A DNA stretch of 64,000 nucleotides from Sediminibacterium sp. KACHI17 (GCF_040362915.1 NZ_AP029612.1:1116001-1180000), one strand, 5' to 3'. Positions 54,751 to 63,612 are shown, numbered from the stretch's first letter. Notes: a model not told the origin generated them from the sequence alone. Translations and numbers: made by a program.

Positions 54751-54792
54751 AAGAATAAAGAATGAAGAGACAAGATACAGGATGGAGAAAGT
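54751..54792. repeat. Heptad array F in the hmgA leader
   Basis: Six in-phase 7-mers with core AAGA: AAGAATA, AAGAATG, AAGAGAC, AAGATAC, then AGGATGG and AGAAAGT. There is no matching inverted half, so it is a one-sided array. It sits upstream of hmgA. Confidence 0.65.
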
Positions 54793-54935
54793 GTCTCCGA
54801 TTATTTATTGATTTTCGACTAATGCCAAAGAAAGCATGAGGAAATAATATTTCCACCTGCGCTTATCGATCCAATAAGTGAAATTTCGTTTAAATGGCAT
54901 AGGTTGCAATTCCTTGAGTGAAATTAGTAAAGTTT

Positions 54936-55430
54936 ATGAAGAAAATAGGGATTCTCTCAGATACACATGGTTTTTTAGACGAAGCAGTATTTCGTCATTT
55001 TGAGGATTGTGATGAGATCTGGCATGCTGGAGACTTTGGTAATGATGCACTGGCAGAGCAACTGCGTGGTTTCAAGCCTTTGAGAGGTGTTTGTGGCAAT
55101 ATTGATGGGCAAGATATCCGCTCGCATTACCCGGAATTATTACAATGGAATTGTGAAGGTGTTCGTGTGATGATGTTACATATTGGCGGCTATCCTCCCA
55201 AATACAATAGTCGATCAAAACCACTGATTCAACAATACAGCCCTCAACTATTCATTTCCGGGCACTCCCATATTTTGAAAGTCATGTATGATGATGTGTT
55301 GAATTGTTTACACATCAATCCGGGTGCAGCCGGGAAACATGGATGGCATAAAGTGAGGACCTTGGTAAGATTGGATATTGATGGCAATGAAATGAAGAAC
55401 TGCCGTATCATTGAGTTAGGAGCAAGATGA
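54936..55430 (+). CDS. YfcE-type metallophosphoesterase
   Basis: A 164-residue calcineurin-like phosphoesterase. The metal motifs appear in order: GILSDTHG (6-13), the HAGDFG region, GNID near 58, and GHSH near 112. Size and motif spacing match the YfcE/MJ0936 branch, with phosphodiesterase activity on unknown substrates. The ATG at 54936 gives MKKIGILSD; a GTG six codons upstream is less likely. Confidence 0.9.
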   Translation: MKKIGILSDTHGFLDEAVFRHFEDCDEIWHAGDFGNDALAEQLRGFKPLRGVCGNIDGQDIRSHYPELLQWNCEGVRVMMLHIGGYPPKYNSRSKPLIQQYSPQLFISGHSHILKVMYDDVLNCLHINPGAAGKHGWHKVRTLVRLDIDGNEMKNCRIIELGAR

Positions 55431-55616
55431 AAAAAGTATAGTAGTATCACAAACTTTTATGCTCCCGATTCAACTGATTGTTTAATCAGCATATTGTTAT
55501 TCTGAAACTTTGAGCTTCATTATTTCTAGGACAACATCTCATCTCACCACTCATCACATTTTAACAACCCGCTACATCCTACTCGTCCCTAAATTGGCTT
55601 TCTAAAATTCATACAC

Positions 55617-56039
55617 ATGAACCGATCTATTACCCGCATGCTTTTTACAGCATTATTTTTCTGCCTTTTACAAACTACCGGTTTCGCACAAACCAATGAA
55701 GAAACAGCTGCAAGAGCTTGTTTGGAAAACTATATGAGTGGTGTGGGAGACAGAGTAGAGAAAGCTTTTCATCCCAGCGCCACCATGAAGTATATTGACA
55801 TCAGTAATGGCGAATTCAAAGATGTACCCATCGCAGATTATATTGCTCGTGTAAAGGCCAATACCACACCCCAAAAAAGAAGTATCAGTATTCTGGCGTT
55901 GAATATGGAAGGCACCGCAGCTAATGCAAAGATCAAGATCGAAACAGATACCGTGATCATGTATGACTATATGAACATGCTTAAGATCAACGGAGAGTGG
56001 AAGATCGTGAGTAAGATCTTTTCAAGAACCAACAAATAA
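55617..56039 (+). CDS. Secreted NTF2-like (putative lumazine-binding) protein
   Basis: A 140-residue protein with a signal peptide ending near GFAQ. The rest is one NTF2-like cone-shaped domain: an N-terminal helix EETAARACLENYMSGVGDR, then strands ending in INGEWKIVSKIFS. The subfamily is the one annotated as putative lumazine-binding or DUF4440-like, with no proven function. It ends in a clean terminator and is monocistronic. Confidence 0.78.
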   Translation: MNRSITRMLFTALFFCLLQTTGFAQTNEETAARACLENYMSGVGDRVEKAFHPSATMKYIDISNGEFKDVPIADYIARVKANTTPQKRSISILALNMEGTAANAKIKIETDTVIMYDYMNMLKINGEWKIVSKIFSRTNK

Positions 56040-56062
56040 CAACGCTGTACCCGAAAGCGATG

Positions 56063-56094
56063 AAAAGCAGACAAGATACTTGTCTGCTTTTTTT
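56063..56094 (+). terminator. Terminator of the NTF2-like gene
   Basis: A perfect 13-bp stem (56063-56075 against 56079-56091) with a three-base loop and a run of T residues, 23 bp after the stop. Confidence 0.9.
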
Positions 56095-56150
56095 GAAATT
56101 TTATGTACTCAATAGAAAGTTGTAATTTTTCAGTAATTAAAACTACTGTT

Positions 56151-57284
56151 ATGTCATCCACTGTCAATCGCCGTGACCTTTTGAAATTCGGGTCTTTAGC
56201 TGCTCTCGGAATGGGTATACGTTTGCCATCTTTTGGTTTGGGCAATGAGGAAGGCATCTTACGCAGTGAGGGTATGGCTGATGGATTGATCAATTTAAGT
56301 TCCAACGAAAATCCTTACGGCATTTCACCCAAGGCAAAAGAGGCATTACTGGGAGCATTGGGTGAAGCACATCGATATCAATACAACCATGCCAACCTGA
56401 AAGATTTTAAAAAAGAACTGGCGAATTATTATGGTGTGAATGCCGATCAAATTTTAGTGACCGCAGGGTCTGGTGAGGCGTTGGGATTATTACCGCGTCA
56501 TTTCCGCGGCAAGCTGGTGACAGCTAATCCGACTTTCGGGATATTACCTGCCACAGCAAAAATGTTGGGAAATAAAGTAGTGGAGGTGCCGCTCACAGCT
56601 GATCAAAAACATGATCTGCCTGCTATGTTAAAAGAAGTAGACAATGAAACAGAACTTGTATATGTATGTAATCCGGCCAACCCAAGCAGTACCATTGTTT
56701 CACCGGCTTCACTAAAGAGCTTTTGTATCGAGGCTTCTAAGAAAGCATATGTTGGAGTTGATGAAGCATATATTGATTTCTTAGATGCACCGGATAATGA
56801 ATCAATGATGCAACTCATCGAAAAACATCCTAAAGTATTTATCATTGGTACTTTTTCGAAGATCCATGCGATGGCCGGCTTACGTATTGGCTGGGTCATC
56901 GGTCATGCAACATTGATCAAAGCATTGTCGGATAATTATTTCAACAGAACCCAGGCTGCGATGTCTGCTTTATCTATGAGTGCAGCTTTGGCCAGTTTGA
57001 AAGATCCGGAATGGCATCAGCTAAGCAAACAAAAAAATGCCGCAGCCAGAGACTACGCTTATCAGGAATTGAAAAAGATGAATATTGATGTCATCAAATC
57101 TTACACGAATTTTCTCTTCTTCCCTATCCCAAATTATACCGGTGATTTTGCTGCAGATATGTTGAAGAAAAATATCTTCCTGCGCTCATCAAACTATGTT
57201 CATGGTAAATGGGCAAGAGCCAGTGTTGGAACGATGGATGAGATGAAAACGTTTATAGAGGTAATGAAAGGAGTTAGGGTTTAG
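56151..57284 (+). CDS. Tat-exported PLP aminotransferase, histidinol-phosphate type
   Basis: A 377-residue fold-type I aminotransferase related to HisC. The ATG at 56151 gives a twin-arginine signal NRRDLLKFGSLAALGMG, predicting export of the folded, PLP-loaded enzyme. The catalytic lysine is in GTFSKIHAMAGLRIGW (about 238). The N-terminal LSSNENPYG and the VCNPANPS motif are conserved. Because of the Tat signal it is unlikely to be the biosynthetic HisC; the substrate is unknown. Its stop codon lies in heptad array G. Confidence 0.85.
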   Translation: MSSTVNRRDLLKFGSLAALGMGIRLPSFGLGNEEGILRSEGMADGLINLSSNENPYGISPKAKEALLGALGEAHRYQYNHANLKDFKKELANYYGVNADQILVTAGSGEALGLLPRHFRGKLVTANPTFGILPATAKMLGNKVVEVPLTADQKHDLPAMLKEVDNETELVYVCNPANPSSTIVSPASLKSFCIEASKKAYVGVDEAYIDFLDAPDNESMMQLIEKHPKVFIIGTFSKIHAMAGLRIGWVIGHATLIKALSDNYFNRTQAAMSALSMSAALASLKDPEWHQLSKQKNAAARDYAYQELKKMNIDVIKSYTNFLFFPIPNYTGDFAADMLKKNIFLRSSNYVHGKWARASVGTMDEMKTFIEVMKGVRV

Positions 57285-57372
57285 GTGATAGCTTATGTAT
57301 TATGGGTTTACGGAGTACTTGTTTAGTTACTCTTTTCATTTGATCATGAATCAACCTAATACCTATTACCTA
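57275..57372. repeat. Heptad array G between convergent genes
   Basis: The left units TAGGGTT, TAGGTGA, TAGCTTA (57275-57295) and the right units CAACCTA, ATACCTA, TTACCTA (57352-57372) are in the same 7-nt phase (77 bp apart) and are approximate reverse complements. The middle units are weaker. It overlaps both stop codons, of the aminotransferase and of the response regulator. Confidence 0.65.
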
Positions 57373-58080
57373 CAATAAATATTCTTTTAATCGCATCTGT
57401 AAAGCTTCTTTATACGAAGAACTCACAGGGAATTCCTTATCATCTATTTGAACTGACTGAGCATCGGTCTTTTGAAGATGTTGCAGATTAATGATATAAG
57501 AATTATGAATTCGAATGAAAGAGGCCGGTAAAGAAGCTGCCATATCTTTCATGCGTTTGTACACCAGATGTTTTTGATCTTTTGTATGGATCTGTAAATA
57601 TTCTTTATGCGCTTCAATAAAGAGTATGTCCGAAAAACGAATATTGATCACTGTTCTCCCTGATTTGATAAATAAAAGTTCCGGCTCCTTTTCTGGTACC
57701 TCAATATTCCCGGCAGGCTGTAATTGTAATTGTAGTTTTTGGATGGCTTGTAGGAAACGTTTGAATGAAACGGGTTTTAAGAGATAATCGATCACATGAA
57801 ATGCAAAACTATCAAGCGCATGCTCAGCATAAGCGGTTGTAAAAATGATGCGCTGGTCTTTGGGGATCAATGCGGCCATTTCCAATCCGGATAAAGCAGG
57901 CATATTGATATCTAAAAAGATCACATCAGCCTTTTGATGTTTCAACCATTCCATGGCTTCAAGCGCATCGTAACATTTTCCTTTTAGATGTAATATTGGA
58001 AGTTTACGAATATAATCTTCCATTAGTTCCATCGCCAATGGTTCATCTTCTACAATCAAACATGTGATGGCATTACTCAT
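57370..58080 (-). CDS. LytTR-family response regulator
   Basis: A 236-residue regulator. The receiver domain (about 5-120) has the acidic pocket EDE at 11-13, phospho-acceptor Asp57 in FLDINMP, and the conserved lysine in LLKPVSF. The LytTR DNA-binding domain (about 140-236) has LFIKSGRTVINI and FIRIHNSYIINL. It overlaps the histidine kinase stop by 4 bp, so the two form a LytS/LytR-type pair. Nearby divergent secreted genes are candidate targets. Confidence 0.93.
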   Translation of the reverse strand: MSNAITCLIVEDEPLAMELMEDYIRKLPILHLKGKCYDALEAMEWLKHQKADVIFLDINMPALSGLEMAALIPKDQRIIFTTAYAEHALDSFAFHVIDYLLKPVSFKRFLQAIQKLQLQLQPAGNIEVPEKEPELLFIKSGRTVINIRFSDILFIEAHKEYLQIHTKDQKHLVYKRMKDMAASLPASFIRIHNSYIINLQHLQKTDAQSVQIDDKEFPVSSSYKEALQMRLKEYLL

Positions 58081-59093
58081 AAAGGCAGACTTAAAACAGA
58101 GGTATAATGATCGTTCTCTATCATTGTATCTAAGCTATACATTTCTCCGTATAATAACTGTAAACGATTACGTAAGTTGGCAAGCCCTGTTCCTTGTGGA
58201 TTATTTTTCACAGGCTCCATCACCCGATTACGAACTGTGACCGTGAGTTGTTTTTCCTGAACCATCAGTTGCAGGAATATGTAATTATCTTCTCTTCTTT
58301 TATCGATCCCATGCTTAAAAACATTCTCAACCAATGGAATGATGAGCATGGGCGAAAGCTGAACAGTTTCAATATATGCAGGCTCTTCAATGGTTACCTG
58401 TAATGGATAACGCATCCTGGCTTTTTCGAGATCGATATAATTGCGAATGAACTGCATTTCGGTTGCTAAAGCAATTTTATCTTTCGGCGCCTCATCCACA
58501 AAATAGCGCATAATGGATGACAATTTCTCAAGTAATGCCGCAGTTTGAGGAGACTCACGCTGGGCATAGAAATAAATATTATTCAGTGTATTGAATAAAA
58601 AATGTGGTTGTACTTGCGATTTCAACAAATTCAGTTCAGACTCGACTTGTCTGCGCTGCATGGCTTCTTGCTGTTCTCGTAATCGGAAATAATGAATGCA
58701 GATATAAAACAGGATGCTACTAAAATAAATGAGTAAGCTCGACGCCATTGTTCTGACAATAGTAGCAGCTGTTAACACCTCCTGTTTGACCGCAAAAAAA
58801 GAATTGTATACCCACATGGTTGCACCAGCTCTGTACCATGCCGCTACAGCCAATAATAGCAAGGAAGCCAAGATATAAATAGCAATACGTCCTTTTTGAT
58901 AATATACAGGAATCAAATACGAAGCATTCCCGTATATGATCAACATGTATGAGCTGATAATGATAAAAGAATATGCGAGTGACTGGCCAAGGGTGTCGAA
59001 ATGAAGAAGCGTAAGGATATTAACACCCAACAATAGTATCCAGATAATCCATTGGATCTGACGAAGGTTTAATTTTCTGAGTCCTTTTAGCAT
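58077..59093 (-). CDS. LytS-like membrane sensor histidine kinase
   Basis: A 338-residue kinase with four membrane helices in the first 140 residues and no large periplasmic domain. A coiled coil leads to the His_kinase domain, with the phospho-histidine in QVQPHFLFNTLNNI, and a HATPase domain with N box LVENVFKHG and G box GTGLANLRNRL. The ATG at 59093 is preferred to one 15 codons upstream, which would run into the divergent leader. It is co-translated with the LytTR regulator (ATGA). Confidence 0.9.
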   Translation of the reverse strand: MLKGLRKLNLRQIQWIIWILLLGVNILTLLHFDTLGQSLAYSFIIISSYMLIIYGNASYLIPVYYQKGRIAIYILASLLLLAVAAWYRAGATMWVYNSFFAVKQEVLTAATIVRTMASSLLIYFSSILFYICIHYFRLREQQEAMQRRQVESELNLLKSQVQPHFLFNTLNNIYFYAQRESPQTAALLEKLSSIMRYFVDEAPKDKIALATEMQFIRNYIDLEKARMRYPLQVTIEEPAYIETVQLSPMLIIPLVENVFKHGIDKRREDNYIFLQLMVQEKQLTVTVRNRVMEPVKNNPQGTGLANLRNRLQLLYGEMYSLDTMIENDHYTSVLSLPL

Positions 59094-59267
59094 ACTTCCA
59101 AAACTACTATGAAAATAAGCGTAGTCTGGAATTTTCAACGAATTGCATATTTATTTCAATGGTTACACAGAAATAGACTTTACCTGCAATCATTAAAAAT
59201 AAACGATCATCTATTTAATTGGCGATCAGTATTCATGGTTCCTTATCCATTTTTACATCAAAAAAAT

Positions 59268-60044
59268 ATGCAGAAGTTCCTCGTTATCATTGTTACATTT
59301 TTATTGAGTAGCCTTATTAGCTGGTCACAAAAAATGGATACCATCAGAATTACACCTGAATTGGTGAATACGAAAGTATTGATCCCCGGCACACATCGTT
59401 GGTTGGTATATTTCAAAATGGGTGCGGATAGCCCAAGAACTATGTTCAATATCTGGACGAGAAACATTCAAAAAACAAGTTATAATGGTAAAGAGGGAAT
59501 AGAGGTATCGCAGGAATGGGAAGACAAAGATGGTATCATGCATACAACCCGTTCTGTTTCTGATGCAAAAGATTTCAGAACATTATACCATACTTCTTGG
59601 TGGAAACAAAGAGGCAGCTCTACATTTGATTTTTTGAAAGCAGAAGCGATCGTTAATGAAAAAGTCATCACAAAAGCGGATACTTCGGTTAGACTCAGAC
59701 GTACCAGAGAAGCTTTCGAAGAAGCTGTTCCTCAGTATACACTCAATTGGCATCTTGACCTAGAAGTATTTCCCTTGTTACCTTATAGAAATCATGTAAC
59801 TTTCCTTATCAATTTCTACGACCCCGGCTTCAGTGCACCTAAATGGGTTGCATACACGGTCACAGGTAGCGCCAAACTACCTGGTCTGAATGGAGAGCAG
59901 GTGGATTGCTGGTTACTAGAACATCATGAGACAAATAACAAAGAAACCTTTTTCATCAGTAAAAAGACAAAAGAGGTTTTAAAGCTGGAACAGCAGTTTG
60001 GTAAAATGTATCGCTACAAGATCAAACTTCCTTTCAGCAATTAG
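59268..60044 (+). CDS. Secreted DUF3108-like protein 1
   Basis: A 258-residue protein. The ATG at 59268 gives a signal peptide MQKFLVIIVTFLLSSLISWSQ; the longer reading frame upstream is an artefact. The mature part is beta-rich, and its C-terminal sequence ETFFISKKTKEVLKLEQQF matches the DUF3108-like pattern of lipid-binding beta-clamshell proteins, though this is tentative. It is divergent from the LytS gene and 26 bp upstream of a paralogue. Confidence 0.65.
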   Translation: MQKFLVIIVTFLLSSLISWSQKMDTIRITPELVNTKVLIPGTHRWLVYFKMGADSPRTMFNIWTRNIQKTSYNGKEGIEVSQEWEDKDGIMHTTRSVSDAKDFRTLYHTSWWKQRGSSTFDFLKAEAIVNEKVITKADTSVRLRRTREAFEEAVPQYTLNWHLDLEVFPLLPYRNHVTFLINFYDPGFSAPKWVAYTVTGSAKLPGLNGEQVDCWLLEHHETNNKETFFISKKTKEVLKLEQQFGKMYRYKIKLPFSN

Positions 60045-60070
60045 TATTTGTCACCAAACCCTATCATGAT

Positions 60071-60799
60071 ATGAAAGTATGTATGGCTATCGCCTTTGTA
60101 TGTTTTGTTATTCCTTCTTTTTCGCAAAAAGACACCGTAGCATTAGGAAAAGGTTTTAGAGCCTCCGCCCCTCTTGCTTATAAGAGTGACTATCTCCAGG
60201 TATGGCGTATGCCCGATGGAACCGCGCGCATGCCTTTATTCGCCAGCAAATCTGTAGAACTACTCACGTTTAACAATACACCAACATGGGCATTGATTCA
60301 ACAGTATCGCAAAGAAAAAACGGTAGACAGAGACACTACCTATTTCGATGAAAAAACCTTGCAACCACTGGCTTACAGAACAAATCTTCCCTCTGAAGGA
60401 TACAGTGAAAATGTTTCGTTCACCAAAGACCTGATCACTGTTCAAATCCAATATAAGGATTCATCAAAAGTTATTTCCTATCCTGTTTCAGGAGGATATA
60501 TACAAGCAACGATGATGGATTATCTTATTTCAAAACTTCCTTTACAAAAAGGATACAGCACTTCCTTTCGCTCTGTAAATGCGGGGAGTCATTTCGACGA
60601 GATGATCACCACTATTACCGTTACAGATAAAGAAGACCTGGTATTCAGTTCCAGCATGAGCATCCCCTGCTGGAAAGTGGAAGTAATAACCGGCAAAAGC
60701 AAATCCTGGCAATGGTATTCAGTAGCGGAACAATCATTGATGAAATTGGAATTGGGCTCGAAAGAACGTGCTTTGTTTGTGAAATCAAGAATATTATAA
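60071..60799 (+). CDS. Secreted DUF3108-like protein 2
   Basis: A 242-residue exported protein with a signal peptide ending near IPSFSQ. It is beta-rich, and the CWKVEVITGKSKSWQWYSVA segment followed by LMKLELGSKE parallels the end of the protein encoded upstream, so the two appear to be distant paralogues. Function is unknown. It is followed by a strong terminator and probably shares a transcript with its neighbour. Confidence 0.62.
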   Translation: MKVCMAIAFVCFVIPSFSQKDTVALGKGFRASAPLAYKSDYLQVWRMPDGTARMPLFASKSVELLTFNNTPTWALIQQYRKEKTVDRDTTYFDEKTLQPLAYRTNLPSEGYSENVSFTKDLITVQIQYKDSSKVISYPVSGGYIQATMMDYLISKLPLQKGYSTSFRSVNAGSHFDEMITTITVTDKEDLVFSSSMSIPCWKVEVITGKSKSWQWYSVAEQSLMKLELGSKERALFVKSRIL

Positions 60800-60817
60800 C
60801 CCTGCATCCAAATCAAA

Positions 60818-60846
60818 AAAAAGGAGGCTTCAACAGCCTCCTTTTT
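60818..60846. terminator. Terminator after the DUF3108-like pair
   Basis: A perfect 12-bp stem (60818-60829 against 60835-60846) with a five-base loop. It has A and T runs on both sides and can serve the convergent membrane-protein gene as well. Confidence 0.9.
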
Positions 60847-60853
60847 AATGTTG

Positions 60854-61327
60854 TTACATGCCAGGCATCCAGCCTCTTGCAATCGGTTCTCCACGGAATG
60901 GCCATGGTACACCAGCAAGGATCAATAGTAATGCTATCAGAAAATAGAAAAATGCTTTTCGGTATTTTATTTCATCGCTCACAGACTTCTTTGCCATACC
61001 ATGAGCAAGTGTTAGAAATACAATAGCTAATATCATGGTCAATGGATGCTCTACCCAATAGAAACGATAGAACTTATCTTTCATCATACTAACTCCTTCA
61101 GGTAAAGTGGTCGTAAAGAAACCATAACGACCCGCAGCCCACTGATACAAACCTAACAACAGAGTGGTATGACCTGCGATCATTGTAAAGAGCCAGGTTT
61201 TCTTATCACCAGGAGCAAATGCTTTTTTGTTTTGCCATCCACTCCATGCTTTTAAAATAGAAACCAATAATAAAATCAGGATAACCCAGCGGAGCAGGTT
61301 ATGTAAATGCAGTAATCCGTTATCCAT
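60854..61327 (-). CDS. Small polytopic membrane protein with conserved histidines
   Basis: A 157-residue protein with about four membrane helices (about 10-27, 45-62, 90-108 and 122-142). Histidines lie near helix ends (HLHNLLRW, AGHTTLLLG, HPLTMIL, AHGMAKK), a pattern seen in proteins often labelled cytochrome b-like in Bacteroidota. Haem binding is not shown. It lies 88 bp downstream of the DoxX-like gene on the same strand. Confidence 0.6.
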   Translation of the reverse strand: MDNGLLHLHNLLRWVILILLLVSILKAWSGWQNKKAFAPGDKKTWLFTMIAGHTTLLLGLYQWAAGRYGFFTTTLPEGVSMMKDKFYRFYWVEHPLTMILAIVFLTLAHGMAKKSVSDEIKYRKAFFYFLIALLLILAGVPWPFRGEPIARGWMPGM

Positions 61328-61360
61328 AAGATGTTTTTTGTTTACTGCAAGATAGGGAAA

Positions 61361-61416
61361 GATGGTGATAGCTTATGGCTGATAGTCCATGGAGCATTGT
61401 TTATGGACTACAGGGT
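61361..61416. repeat. Heptad array H
   Basis: Eight 7-mers with core ATNG: GATGGTG, ATAGCTT, ATGGCTG, ATAGTCC, ATGGAGC, ATTGTTT, ATGGACT, ACAGGGT. The GATAGTCCAT and ATGGACTA pieces give an imperfect inverted repeat. It fills the spacer up to the DoxX-like stop and shares its ATGGACT word with array I. Confidence 0.65.
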
Positions 61417-62081
61417 TATAGACTTCGCTCTTTTTTCAACCTCCATGTGTTACGCATATAGATGATCAGTATAGCAATAGCAGTAACAACAATTACTCCT
61501 AGCATAGCAAACATTGTGGTCATTCCACTAATAGGGAGTAGTTTAGGTAAGACTGCAAAAAGAATTGATTCTACAAAAAAGATGAACCCGGTAATGACCC
61601 AGATCGGCTGATAGGTTGGCAGACTATTGTATTCTTCCGATACTTTGAAATTATCTTTTGAGAACAGTTGTACCCATTTTGGGAAATCCCATAACAGCAT
61701 TCCGACTGATGCCACTAACAGTAAAAAAGTGATGTACACCGTACCTTTAAATTGCATCGCTGCTGTAATCAGGTATACATTGGTAATAATCGCTAAAAAG
61801 ATCAAATTACCGATGGTTGCGAAGCGTTGCGTCATCAACAAGAATGCAGACAACACTTGCACGAATCCTAAAAAATTCCAATAGAACCCTGTTTGGTACA
61901 TCGCTTCAAAGAAAAAACCTACAGGATGTGTCACTGGTAAAACCGTGAACCTTTGTCCCAATAGTTTCGTCAACCCCGATGGTACAAACGCAAACCCGAT
62001 CAGGTATCGCATCCATATCACAAAAAAAGAGAGGTTTTGGTTCTTTCGAACCTTTAGGTAGAGTGACATCAACTTATTCAT
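61416..62081 (-). CDS. DoxX-like membrane protein
   Basis: A 221-residue protein with about five or six helices. The N-terminal WMRYLIGFAFVPSGLTKLLG and the QTGFYWNFLGFVQVLSAFLL segment match the DoxX/SURF4-like family, which has four helices with a conserved glycine-proline turn. Some members support oxidative-stress or quinone-linked functions, but no specific role can be assigned. The start is the first ATG of the open frame. Confidence 0.75.
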   Translation of the reverse strand: MNKLMSLYLKVRKNQNLSFFVIWMRYLIGFAFVPSGLTKLLGQRFTVLPVTHPVGFFFEAMYQTGFYWNFLGFVQVLSAFLLMTQRFATIGNLIFLAIITNVYLITAAMQFKGTVYITFLLLVASVGMLLWDFPKWVQLFSKDNFKVSEEYNSLPTYQPIWVITGFIFFVESILFAVLPKLLPISGMTTMFAMLGVIVVTAIAILIIYMRNTWRLKKERSL

Positions 62082-62244
62082 CTGATAAAAGTGTTTTAAG
62101 GATCTAGCAGATTAAAACTATCGATCTCTTTAAACACAAATGATGAATAAGTTATTAGTGGATATTTATCATGATTAAAGGAATACCATTCATCACAGAG
62201 ATGAAATGCAAAAACACATGGTTTCCAGATATTATACCACGAAT

Positions 62245-62276
62245 AAAAAAGTCCTCACTACAAATTGCATGAGGAC
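62245..62276 (-). terminator. Terminator downstream of the PD40 gene
   Basis: A seven-base stem (62251-62257 against 62270-62276) with a 12-nt loop. On the minus strand it is followed by TTTTTTATT, about 100 bp after the stop. The rest of the 62082-62374 spacer holds heptad array I and nothing else I recognise. Confidence 0.75.
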
Positions 62277-62334
62277 CTTTAATAAATGTTATCCGTCTAT
62301 AATCTCAACTAACCCATAGATAATTATTTCCTGC

Positions 62335-62376
62335 TATGGTCTATCGACCATTGACCATGGACTATAAACATCCACT
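62335..62376. repeat. Heptad array I
   Basis: Six in-phase 7-mers: TATGGTC, TATCGAC, CATTGAC, CATGGAC, TATAAAC, ATCCACT. An earlier CCCATAG at 62313-62319 is in near phase and may belong. The first and fourth units are mutually inverted (GGTC/GACC-type). The array overlaps the stop codon of the PD40 gene. Confidence 0.65.
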
Positions 62377-63454
62377 ACTCCACCCAATCAGCAATAAACA
62401 AATTGGTATCACGTGTACCGCCATTGTTTCTGTTTGAAGCGAAGATCACTTTTTTGCCATTCGGGCTGAACATTGGAAATGCGTCGAATCCTTTATCGCG
62501 GCTGATCTTCTCTAATCCTTTTCCATTGATATCTGTGAGGTACATGTTAAAGGGGAAGCCTCTTTTGTATTCATGATTACTACAGAAAATAATACGCTTA
62601 CTATCCGGAGTGAAATTAGGCGCCCAATTGGCTTGTCCGAGACTGGTAATTTGCTTTGCATCACTACCATCTGCATTGGCTACCCATACTTCCATATTGG
62701 TAGGTGCAACCATTCCATCAGCCAATAACTCTTTGTATTCTTTGATCTCAGCATCAGTTTTTGGACGACTCGCTCTCCAAACAATTTTCTTTCCATCCGG
62801 ACTAAACCAGGCACCACCATCATACCCTAACATATGGGTGATACGTTTTTCTCTTCCGGTTGCAAGATCCATTACATACAATTCCAGATCGCCATCCTTA
62901 TCACTACAATAGATCATTTTCTTTCCGTCGGGTGATAAAGTAGCTTCAGCATCATAGCCTTTTGCTGTAGTGATTTGTTTTACAATTTTGCCACTTGTAT
63001 CTGCCATAAAAATATCGTAACTGCTGTATAATGGCCAGATGTAACGATTACCATATTTAGCGCGATCAGGCGTGGGTGGACAATCGCTGCTACCTAAATG
63101 TGTGGAAGCATAAATGATGTGTTTGCCATCCGGTAAGAAATAAGCACAAGTGGTTCTGCCCTTGCCGGTACTTACCAGTTTGGGTTGAAATTTTTCACCC
63201 GGCTGAGTAGGAACTTTACCAATAAAGATCTGATCACAATTGATCCCCTCTTTTGCATAGGTCTTTTGAAAGATGATGTATTTACCATCATAACTCCAAT
63301 AGGCTTCTGCATTATCGCCACCAAAGGTCAACTGTTGTACATTTTTAAAATGCTTTTCACCTTCGAAGTGAACAGTGTCATTAAAATTACCTTGTGCAAT
63401 CGCTGTGAAAGCTGATAAGGTTAACAAGGAACAAAAAAGGGATTTGATTCGCAT
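62375..63454 (-). CDS. Secreted PD40/TolB-like beta-propeller protein
   Basis: A 359-residue exported protein with a signal peptide ending near AIAQ. It contains five or six PD40-type blades with the repeating SPDGKKMIYCSDKDG, SPDGKKIVWRAS, TPDSKRIIFCSN and SPNGKKVIFASNRN pattern. It resembles the TolB C-terminal propeller but lacks the N-terminal TolB domain, so a simple periplasmic binding or scaffold role is more likely than Tol function. It is monocistronic. Confidence 0.85.
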   Translation of the reverse strand: MRIKSLFCSLLTLSAFTAIAQGNFNDTVHFEGEKHFKNVQQLTFGGDNAEAYWSYDGKYIIFQKTYAKEGINCDQIFIGKVPTQPGEKFQPKLVSTGKGRTTCAYFLPDGKHIIYASTHLGSSDCPPTPDRAKYGNRYIWPLYSSYDIFMADTSGKIVKQITTAKGYDAEATLSPDGKKMIYCSDKDGDLELYVMDLATGREKRITHMLGYDGGAWFSPDGKKIVWRASRPKTDAEIKEYKELLADGMVAPTNMEVWVANADGSDAKQITSLGQANWAPNFTPDSKRIIFCSNHEYKRGFPFNMYLTDINGKGLEKISRDKGFDAFPMFSPNGKKVIFASNRNNGGTRDTNLFIADWVE

Positions 63455-63579
63455 ATGATTAAATAAGGCGCAAAATTAACGGATAGTCGCTTGGCCGATT
63501 GTCAAAGAATTGTCAGCTGCCTGAATCCAAGGATTATCGGTTTTAACGCAGTTTTTATGGAAGAAGCACCCCAATTATC

Positions 63580-63608
63580 TTTGAAACGCAGCTGCTTCTG
63601 TAATTTTG
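63580..63608 (+). promoter_or_regulatory. Promoter for the TPR lipoprotein
   Basis: TTTG (63580-63583), 17 nt, then TAATTTTG (63601-63608): an exact TAnnTTTG element. The ATG at 63613 is only 4 bp after it, so the mRNA may be leaderless or nearly so. Confidence 0.55.
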
Positions 63609-63612
63609 ATCT

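Noticed and set aside
55544..55571. Possible further heptad array of CTCATC-like words upstream of the NTF2-like gene
   Set aside because: The phase breaks after two or three units and there is no inverted half.
59109..59267. Upstream extension of the first DUF3108-like protein
   Set aside because: It precedes a perfect signal peptide start at 59268 and overlaps the leader of the divergent kinase gene.
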